Shown here: in pieces, positions 16,530 to 21,854 of the stretch
How positions within the stretch are numbered: position 1 is the stretch's first letter
Layout of the letters: each line of letters starts with the position of its first letter
Origin: Oscillospiraceae bacterium
Lineage (GTDB): Bacteria; Bacillota; Clostridia; Oscillospirales; Oscillospiraceae
NCBI GenBank assembly: GCA_031264545.1
Contig: JAISDV010000182.1
Coordinates: 1 to 21,854, forward strand
DNA length: 21,854 nt
Direction: 5' to 3'
Position numbers and translations under genes: made by a program
Notes under the pieces: model-generated
What the model was told of the DNA's origin: nothing
Databases searched by the model: none
What the model saw: only the letters and a program-made list of their open reading frames with translations

Positions 16530-16694
16530 TTAAAAACGGATACGGGCGCTTTCACCCGTCCCGCTAAAAGCGAGACAGTCCCTGAGCGGTATTTCAGGCC
16601 TGTTCATTTTTTCTTTCAAGGCTGACCTGTACAACAGGTAGCAGAACGGTTCGCCTGTTTCGCAAAACATACCCCACAGACCGGAGTCCTTCAT
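16530..16694 (-). CDS. yqzL: YqzL-like small protein
   Basis: A 54-codon gene in the gap between era and recO, the position of yqzL in Bacillus. The N-terminal half, LWGMFCETGEPFCYLLYRSAL (without its last residue 20 long, residues 6-25), follows the YqzL pattern of an aromatic residue, F, TG and YLLYK/R. The C-terminal half (about residues 30-54) is extra compared with my recollection of the 47-residue Bacillus protein and looks unrelated. GAGGTGAGG ends 5 bases before the ATG, the best ribosome binding site in the neighbourhood. Function of the family is unknown. It begins about 105 bases after the era stop. Confidence 0.78.
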   Translation of the reverse strand: MKDSGLWGMFCETGEPFCYLLYRSALKEKMNRPEIPLRDCLAFSGTGESARIRF

Positions 16695-16800
16695 AAAGAC
16701 CTCACCTCGCCGACCTTAGTATGCGCCGCCGCCGCCGCGATATTATGAGAAGCATCCGGTAATTTCTGCGCCGTTTTTCAAAAAAATGCAGGTCTGCACA

Positions 16801-17697
16801 TCATTCCCTGTAACCGAAATTTCGCAGCAGCCTGTCATTGTCGCGCCAGTTCTCCCGGACCTTGACCCAAGTCTGCAAAAACACCTTCGTACCCATAAAT
16901 TTTTCAATGTCGGCGCGTGCAAGCGCGCCGATCTTTTTCAGCATCTCGCCGTTTTTCCCGATTATGATGCCCTTATGACTGGCTTTTTCACAATAGATCG
17001 TCACATCCCAATCGATGATCTCGGTATCCTCACGTTCGGAAAAACGGGTGACAACGACCGCCGTGCCGTGCGGAATTTCCTTTTCAAGGCAGCAGAGCAG
17101 CTTTTCGCGCACGATTTCGGCGCAGATCTGCCGTTCCGGCTGATCCGTAACCATACCTTCCGGAAAAAGCTTCGGGCCTGGCTTGGCAAATTTTTCTAAA
17201 ACCTGCATCAGTTCCTCCGTCCCGTCGCGGTTTTTTGCGCTGACGGGCAGGATCGCGTCGAAGCCATGCTGTTTGTCATATTCCGCGATCACGGCGAGCA
17301 GCCGCTCCTTGGGAACCGTGTCGATCTTATTGATGACAAGCACCGAGGCGCATTTTGCGCGCCTGACCTTCTCGATCAGCGCCAGCTCCTGAGGCCCGGC
17401 TGAGGGGACCGGCTCGACCATCAGGACGATCGCGTCCACGTCCGCTACGCTCTCGGTCACGACCCTGACCATATAATCGCCGAGCTTCGTCCGCGCTTTA
17501 TGAAAGCCCGGCGTGTCTATCAGGACGAGCTGTATATTTCCGCGGTCGATGATGGCGCGGATGCGGTTACGCGTGGTCTGCGGCTTGCCGGAAACGATCG
17601 CGACCTTTTCGCCGGCAAGCGCGTTGGTCAGCGTGGACTTGCCTGCGTTCGGGCGGCCTACGACGCTTATCATCGCAGACCTTGTACTATTTTCCAT
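16801..17697 (-). CDS. era: Era GTPase
   Basis: Essential GTPase of 298 residues that binds the 3' end of 16S rRNA and checks 30S assembly. The GTPase motifs are G1 GRPNAGKS (14-21), G3 DTPG (61-64), G4 NKID (123-126) and G5 SAK (153-155). A C-terminal KH domain with the loop IIGKNGEMLKKIG (about 245-260) contacts the rRNA. AAAGG lies 6 bases before the ATG, inside the end of dgkA, which it overlaps by 11 bases. No cdd gene lies before it, unlike in Bacillus. Confidence 0.97.
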   Translation of the reverse strand: MENSTRSAMISVVGRPNAGKSTLTNALAGEKVAIVSGKPQTTRNRIRAIIDRGNIQLVLIDTPGFHKARTKLGDYMVRVVTESVADVDAIVLMVEPVPSAGPQELALIEKVRRAKCASVLVINKIDTVPKERLLAVIAEYDKQHGFDAILPVSAKNRDGTEELMQVLEKFAKPGPKLFPEGMVTDQPERQICAEIVREKLLCCLEKEIPHGTAVVVTRFSEREDTEIIDWDVTIYCEKASHKGIIIGKNGEMLKKIGALARADIEKFMGTKVFLQTWVKVRENWRDNDRLLRNFGYRE

Positions 17698-18145
17698 AGG
17701 TATCCTTTTCTCTCTTTCCGCCCCGCACGAAGAACGCGAAGGGTATCAGCGTCAATACAATAATGACCGCGGCCGCGGTACGCGCCTTGAAAAAGCCGAG
17801 CGCCGCGGCAAGGCTTCCGGCACGGAAAAACACCAGCCCGCCGACAGCGGCTGAAGCGGCGGCCGCGCAGAGAACGGCGCCTGCCGCCGCATCCTTGGCA
17901 AGCTTTATCCCGTCCGACCGACCGGGATGTACGGCGTCGCAGAGCTTTTCCATCGCAGTGTTCAGGCATTCGAGCGCCGTTACGAGTCCGACGCAGCTCA
18001 GCACCGCTGACCACTCGCCCGCGGAAAGGCGCGTCACGAAGCCGGCAATGATGACATAGAACGCAAAGCAGAGATGTATCCGCATACAGCGCGCGTTTTT
18101 TACCGTGTCGGTTATTCCGCGGAAAGCGTATCCTAAGCTCTTCAT
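17687..18145 (-). CDS. dgkA: Diacylglycerol/undecaprenol kinase family protein
   Basis: Small membrane kinase of 152 residues. In Gram-positive bacteria this family mainly phosphorylates undecaprenol, returning it to the lipid carrier pool used by MraY. Family motifs are AFRGI near the N-terminus, RIHL (22-25), GEW, the catalytic ECLNTAMEKLCD and KDAAAGAVL. Three membrane helices are as expected. A fourth hydrophobic stretch (about 120-142) and a basic tail make it some 25 residues longer than the Bacillus protein. It overlaps the end of ybeY and the start of era. Confidence 0.93.
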   Translation of the reverse strand: MKSLGYAFRGITDTVKNARCMRIHLCFAFYVIIAGFVTRLSAGEWSAVLSCVGLVTALECLNTAMEKLCDAVHPGRSDGIKLAKDAAAGAVLCAAAASAAVGGLVFFRAGSLAAALGFFKARTAAAVIIVLTLIPFAFFVRGGKREKDTYGK

Positions 18146-18639
18146 TTTTCTTCCGTTCCTCCGAGGCGCGCCATGACCGCCTTCTCCCGCGCGCGCATCC
18201 GCCCTTTCATCGCGCCCTCGTCGAGGTGGTCGTAGCCGAGCAGGTGCAGCACGCTGTGGACTGCCAGATACTGTATCTCACGCCGGATCCCGTGGCCGAA
18301 TTCCGCACCCTGAGCGGCCGCCCGTTCGAGCGAGAGCGCGATGTCTCCCAACAGCACCCGGCCTGTTCCCGGATCCGTTTCGGCGTTTTCGGGGTCGAAG
18401 CCGCCGGGAGAAAATTCGTTCAGCGGAAACGACAGCACATCCGTCGCGCGGTCGATATTGCGGTATGCCAGATTGCGCGCACGTATCCCCGCGTCGTCCG
18501 TCAGCAATACGCCGATCTCGCAGGAAACGGCGATATGCTCGGCCCTCAGCGCGGCCCTCGCCGCCTTTCCGATCAGGCGTCCCGCCTCCGAGACGCCAAG
18601 CCCGCGCTTATCGCGCGAAACCGCGATTTTATGACTCAT
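18142..18639 (-). CDS. ybeY: YbeY, rRNA maturation endoribonuclease
   Basis: Zinc-dependent RNase of 165 residues involved in 16S rRNA 3' maturation and ribosome quality control. The metal site HSVLHLLGYDH supplies H128, H132 and H138. DVLSFP (67-72) and GDIALS (98-103) are also typical. The ATG overlaps the phoH stop (ATGA). A longer frame extends upstream inside phoH, but the added residues are phoH in another frame, so it was not used. phoH-ybeY is a near-universal pair; the two products are thought to act together on RNA. Confidence 0.96.
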   Translation of the reverse strand: MSHKIAVSRDKRGLGVSEAGRLIGKAARAALRAEHIAVSCEIGVLLTDDAGIRARNLAYRNIDRATDVLSFPLNEFSPGGFDPENAETDPGTGRVLLGDIALSLERAAAQGAEFGHGIRREIQYLAVHSVLHLLGYDHLDEGAMKGRMRAREKAVMARLGGTEEK

Positions 18640-19634
18640 TGATTTTTCCTCTTGAACGTCCTCTGCGGCGCGTTTTGCGCGCGCTTTCTGTCCTGCGCCT
18701 CGTAGGCCGCGATGATCCGCTGCACCAGCACATGGCGCACAACGTCCGCCCCGGTAAGCCGGCATATCCGGATATCCGCGACATCCGCGAGCACCTTCAT
18801 CGCTTCCTTCAGGCCGCTGAGCTTGTCCTTCGGCAGGTCTATCTGGGTAATGTCGCCCGTGATGACGGCCTTCGAGCCGAAGCCGAGACGCGTTAAAAAC
18901 ATTTTCATCTGCTCGGGACCGGTATTCTGCGCCTCATCGAGAATGATGAAGCTGTCGTCGAGCGTCCGGCCGCGCATATAGGCCAGCGGCGCGACCTCGA
19001 TATTTCCGCGCTCGAGGTATTTGGTGTAGGTCTCCGCGCCGAGCATATCGAACAGCGCGTCATAGAGCGGGCGCAGATAGGGATCGACCTTGCTCTGAAG
19101 ATCACCCGGCAGAAAGCCCAGCCGCTCACCGGCCTCGACAGCGGGCCGCGTCAGGATAATCCGGTTGACCTCCTTGTTTCGGAAAGCTGCCACCGCGCAG
19201 GCGACGGCGAGATAGGTCTTGCCCGTTCCGGCAGGCCCGATGCCGAGCGTGACCGTGTTATTTGTGATGGCTTCCACATAGTCCTTCTGGCCGATGGTCT
19301 TGGCCTTGACGGGCTTTCCCTTGCTCGTGATGCAGATCACGTCGCCCGCGATCCTGCCGATTTTGCTCTCCGCGCCCTCGCGCACAAGCGTGATGATGTA
19401 GCGGACGTTCTGCTCGTCGATGTTTTCCCCGCGGGCGGCGAGGGACAAAAGCCCCGAAATGGCTTTTTCCGCGAGCATGACGTTTTCGGCCTCGCCTGTG
19501 ATATGGAGCTCCGCGTCCCTGTCGACGACCTTGACGGAAAGCTCGGCCTCGACGATGCGTATGTTTCTGTCAAAGGAGCCGAAAACGCTGATGATCTGCT
19601 CCATACGGTCAACGGGCATGATTCTCTCTGTCAT
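18636..19634 (-). CDS. phoH: PhoH-family ATPase
   Basis: Cytoplasmic P-loop ATPase of 332 residues. Homologues (PhoH/PhoL/YbeZ) are linked to RNA metabolism with YbeY, though the substrate is not settled. An N-terminal KH-like region (about 5-95) precedes the ATPase domain with Walker A GPAGTGKT (133-140), TRPAVEAGERLGFLPGDL and Walker B ILDEAQN (about 231-237), plus ITGDITQIDLP near 275. The ATG at 19634 overlaps the yqfD stop (ATGA), and GGAGAGG lies about 13 bases upstream. The open frame runs further back into yqfD, but those residues are a shadow of yqfD. Tail is basic. Confidence 0.95.
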   Translation of the reverse strand: MTERIMPVDRMEQIISVFGSFDRNIRIVEAELSVKVVDRDAELHITGEAENVMLAEKAISGLLSLAARGENIDEQNVRYIITLVREGAESKIGRIAGDVICITSKGKPVKAKTIGQKDYVEAITNNTVTLGIGPAGTGKTYLAVACAVAAFRNKEVNRIILTRPAVEAGERLGFLPGDLQSKVDPYLRPLYDALFDMLGAETYTKYLERGNIEVAPLAYMRGRTLDDSFIILDEAQNTGPEQMKMFLTRLGFGSKAVITGDITQIDLPKDKLSGLKEAMKVLADVADIRICRLTGADVVRHVLVQRIIAAYEAQDRKRAQNAPQRTFKRKNQ

Positions 19635-20860
19635 GCGGTATTTTGATCCTCTCCGGCGGCTGATGCCGCGTTTATCTCTCCGGCGGTCATGCCCGCCCGC
19701 TTTGCGATGTCCTGCCTGCATTCGGCGCGAAGCGTGCCGACAGCGCAGTCCCCGGCGATCGCGAAGGTGAATTCGGCACTTGTGATCTCGCCGGCTTCGC
19801 CGAGACGCGTCTCGAGCTCGGCGTTGACGCGCGTCCTGAGCCGCAGCTCCGCCGCTTTCTCAGTGCGCAAAGCGTCCGTCAGCACATAGCGTTCCGAAAC
19901 CTCCCGCACAATTGTGACGGGCAGTTCGAAAAGCCCGGCAATACCGAGCCGGTGTTCCCTGATGATATTATCACAATCGCTATCAGAAATTCCACTCTTA
20001 GTATAAAAATTTATACGCGTGCCGCCGATAACGAGGGCATATCGGGTCTTTTTTTCGCCCGTATATTCCTTTCGGCTGTATACAAGCGGCACGACCGCGG
20101 AAATTTCATGCCAGGTCCGCGCCATGACGCTGCCCTCGGCGCGGACGATCTTCGTCCCGGCGAAGCTGCTCGGCACGGCGCCCGTAATAAGCGTATCGTT
20201 TTGCGCTGCGGTCTGCCCTTTGCGCATCAGCGGATAACCGCGCAGGACGCTCACGCTCTCGATGATCCCCGGCTCCCGCGCAACCAGCTTTACCGCCTCG
20301 TCCTCACCGGCAAGCGCCGGGGCCTCTGTCCGCTCGCGCACCTCGACCAACGCCCGCGACCCGAACACGCTGACGCTGAGCCATTTCAGCTCCGGGATCT
20401 TCAGGAGTACCAGGCTTCTGACGCTGTCGCTCGTCAAAGCCGGCCAGAAGCTCCCGATGCGGACGCCGCTGTCTTCAAGGGCATTCAGTATCTCGATCTC
20501 GCTGACCGTTTCCGCACCCGTTATTTCGATTTTCCAGATAAAAAAGGACGACGCTGCCAAAATCGCCAGCAGCAGGAGCGGAAGTATCCAAAGCACATAG
20601 CGCTTTCTGAGCTTTTTTACTTCGACCGGGAAGCCGCTTTTTTCAAGCAGCGCGATTTCACAGCGGCATTGTTCGGCGAAGCCCACGACCCGCTCCGCCT
20701 GTCCCAGCCGTACCTTGAATACGAGCGTCAGCTCGTCCTCGGGATAGGCGCTCCAGAAATCGATATTCTCGGCGGCACAGCGGTCGATCAGCCGTGTCGG
20801 TTCCGCCCCGACGGCCCTCAAAACAGCGTAACCCCGCGCCTCATCTGAAAATCTTTCCAA
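19631..20860 (-). CDS. yqfD: Sporulation protein YqfD
   Basis: Sporulation protein of 409 residues. Bacillus YqfD is made in the mother cell under sigma-E and is needed for efficient sporulation; the mechanism is not known to me. The N-terminal domain (about 1-85) resembles the family opening GYAVLRAVGAEPTRLIDRCA. One membrane helix lies at 88-109, followed by a large domain expected outside the cytoplasmic face (ELKWLSVSVFGSRALVEVRERTEAP). The start is TTG at 20860, with GGGAGG 9 bases upstream; no ATG or GTG is near. It begins 15 bases after yqfC and ends overlapping phoH. Confidence 0.93.
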   Translation of the reverse strand: MERFSDEARGYAVLRAVGAEPTRLIDRCAAENIDFWSAYPEDELTLVFKVRLGQAERVVGFAEQCRCEIALLEKSGFPVEVKKLRKRYVLWILPLLLLAILAASSFFIWKIEITGAETVSEIEILNALEDSGVRIGSFWPALTSDSVRSLVLLKIPELKWLSVSVFGSRALVEVRERTEAPALAGEDEAVKLVAREPGIIESVSVLRGYPLMRKGQTAAQNDTLITGAVPSSFAGTKIVRAEGSVMARTWHEISAVVPLVYSRKEYTGEKKTRYALVIGGTRINFYTKSGISDSDCDNIIREHRLGIAGLFELPVTIVREVSERYVLTDALRTEKAAELRLRTRVNAELETRLGEAGEITSAEFTFAIAGDCAVGTLRAECRQDIAKRAGMTAGEINAASAAGEDQNTA

Positions 20861-20875
20861 AAAAGCCCGCCTCCC

Positions 20876-21145
20876 TCAGCACAGCTCGACGGCGACAATG
20901 ATGCCCCGGACAACCATCTGCATCCGATCCATCGCCGCAAGCTCAAGCGCCTGTCCGCGTATCTGAACAAGCCGATTTCTGCTCCGCACCTCGATAAGCG
21001 CATGGGAATAGGTCTGCAATCCGCCGTGGTTTTCTATCAACAGCTCGCTTCCGCCGGAGAGCGTAAGCCTCGGCACCCCCGGAACGAGCTCCGCGGGCAG
21101 CCTCAGGGCCTCGGCTAACGGCCGCCTGTGCCGCACTTTTCCCAA
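20876..21145 (-). CDS. yqfC: Sporulation protein YqfC
   Basis: Small sporulation protein of 89 residues, usually paired with YqfD. The family pattern of a Pro-rich opening, LPAELVPGVPRLTLSGGSELLIENH, then an RNRLVQIRGQALEL segment, is clear (only parts quoted here per motif: LLIENHGG and VPRLTLSG). The open frame extends back to an ATG at 21232, which would add 29 residues with no family likeness and no Shine-Dalgarno. I chose TTG at 21145 because GAGGTGG is 8 bases upstream and the resulting length agrees with the roughly 93 residues of Bacillus YqfC. First gene of the long minus-strand block. Confidence 0.87.
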   Translation of the reverse strand: MGKVRHRRPLAEALRLPAELVPGVPRLTLSGGSELLIENHGGLQTYSHALIEVRSRNRLVQIRGQALELAAMDRMQMVVRGIIVAVELC

Positions 21146-21263
21146 GCAACTCACCACCTCAAGCAAGTTTATGCGCGCGAAAACCAATTTAGCAGTTTGC
21201 GCCGAAACGCGCAAATCGGACGCTTTGTCCACATATGCTTTAGGGATCAGAGGGTGGTGTTAT
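21146..21263. promoter_or_regulatory. Divergent yqfC/ylbJ intergenic region with palindrome
   Basis: This 118-base region must hold promoters for both directions. It contains the perfect palindrome TTTGCGC-cgaaac-GCGCAAA (21196-21215), placed centrally like an operator. Possible sigma-E type -10 elements (consensus about CATACANT) are CATAAACT on the minus strand (plus-strand 21166-21173) for yqfC and CATATGCT (21232-21239) for ylbJ. The matching -35 elements are weak, and the yqfC site would leave a very short leader. No sigma-A promoter is evident. The palindrome is seen; promoter assignment is tentative. Confidence 0.35.
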
Positions 21264-21854
21264 ATGTTGAACAGGCTTTCTTTTATTATCGCGGTCTTTC
21301 TCGCGCTCTGCGCGTTCACCGGGCTGATACTCTGCCCGGAGGTCTCGGCGGCCGGCGCGCGTGCGGGGCTTATGCTCTGCTCCGGTATCATTATTCCCGC
21401 ACTTTTCCCGCTCTCCGTGGCGGGCAACATTTTTCTCGAGCTGGGACTTCCGGGCAGGCTCTCAAAAGTTTTCTCTCCGGCTATGAAAAGACTTTTCGGT
21501 GTCTCCGGCGCGGGGACGGCGGCTTTTTTCCTGGGAATCGCCGGGGGCTATCCGTTAGGCGCGATGGCGGTTTCGGAGATGTACGCAAAGCGCCTGCTGC
21601 AAAAAAAAGAGGCCGAGCGCCTTCTCGGCTTCTGTGACAATTCCGGCCCGGCTTTCGTCGTCTCCGTCGCGGGCGGCGCTGTTTTCGGCAGCGTCAGGCT
21701 CGGCTTCTTCCTCTACGCCGCGCACATATTTTCCGCCGTGCTGACCGGCATGCTCCTGAACGGCGGCAGGGCGGGCGAGAGCGCCGCGCCGCCCGTCCGG
21801 CGCGTCAGCCTCTCGGCCGCGTTCAGCGACAGCGTCAGGCGCTCGACGGCGGCG
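21264..21854 (+). CDS. ylbJ: YlbJ, sporulation integral membrane protein (cut by window edge)
   Basis: The first 197 residues of a polytopic membrane protein, the only plus-strand gene. Hydrophobic segments alternate with loops such as IIPALFPLSVAGNIF and FFLGIAGGYPLGAMAV, the pattern of the YlbJ/nucleoside-recognition 'Gate' family. Bacillus YlbJ is a sigma-E-controlled sporulation protein needed for spore heat resistance. AGGGTGG lies 8 bases before the ATG, which follows a possible sigma-E -10 site. The frame is open to the last base, so roughly half of the usual 400 residues is missing. In Bacillus it follows coaD; here it is about 10 kb from coaD and divergent. Confidence 0.88.
   Translation, partial: MLNRLSFIIAVFLALCAFTGLILCPEVSAAGARAGLMLCSGIIIPALFPLSVAGNIFLELGLPGRLSKVFSPAMKRLFGVSGAGTAAFFLGIAGGYPLGAMAVSEMYAKRLLQKKEAERLLGFCDNSGPAFVVSVAGGAVFGSVRLGFFLYAAHIFSAVLTGMLLNGGRAGESAAPPVRRVSLSAAFSDSVRRSTAA

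Noticed and set aside
16530..16570. Weak hairpin (ACGGG/CCCGT) followed by five T at the end of yqzL
   Set aside because: Five-base stem with the T run displaced by several bases and overlapping coding sequence; too weak to call as a terminator.
16720..16740. Run of GCC triplets between era and yqzL
   Set aside because: Only about five units in a GC-rich, probably untranslated stretch; no sign of expansion or function.
16779..16800. Possible terminator right after era (TGCAG-ac-CTGCA then T run)
   Set aside because: The stem is only 4-5 bp with a loop too small to form well; the T run alone is not enough.

Overview
The window is 21.9 kb of gene-dense, GC-rich chromosome (roughly 60% GC by eye) from an endospore-forming member of the Bacillota. 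A class Clostridia, Oscillospirales-like organism fits best. Evidence: sporulation genes yqfC, yqfD and ylbJ; a MurE with the DNPR motif of meso-diaminopimelate ligases; an MraZ-headed division and cell wall cluster with a PASTA-tailed transpeptidase; and the Bacillota synteny yqfC-yqfD-phoH-ybeY-dgkA-era-yqzL-recO. All genes lie on the minus strand except ylbJ at the right edge. The taxon is an inference; there is no rRNA here to test it.

Reading in the direction of transcription, right to left. Block 1 (21145 to 13230) is yqfC, yqfD, phoH, ybeY, dgkA, era, a 54-codon yqzL-like gene, recO and mutS2. Most junctions overlap or are very short, which suggests one operon serving sporulation, rRNA and ribosome maturation, lipid carrier recycling and recombination. 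The exceptions are the gaps around yqzL. The stretch between yqzL and recO can fold into a closed three-way-junction RNA. Block 2 (13173 to 12779) is a single HPr gene with its own sigma-A promoter and intrinsic terminator. Block 3 (12726 to 9219) is uvrC, rsmD, coaD and a clostridial coiled-coil gene, ending in a strong terminator.

The only gene-free stretch over 300 bases is 8963-9313. It holds that terminator, a perfect 16-bp inverted repeat, a poly(A/T) run, a sigma-A promoter and two tandem TGGGG boxes typical of MraZ autoregulation. Block 4 (8962 to 1) is the division and cell wall cluster: mraZ, rsmH, ftsL, PBP2B/spoVD, murE, mraY, ftsW and a murG cut by the window edge. murF and murD, which usually sit between murE and mraY and between mraY and ftsW, are absent.

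MurE, MraY and MurG act in turn on the peptidoglycan precursor. FtsW polymerises lipid II, the PBP cross-links it and FtsL links the two to the divisome. DgkA can recycle the undecaprenol carrier. Most of the window is ordinary core genome. I saw no CRISPR, phage, insertion sequence, tRNA, rRNA or defence system. The observations most worth checking are non-coding: the structured leader before recO, the perfect inverted repeat before mraZ, the repeat-rich spoVD leader and the yqfC/ylbJ divergent region.
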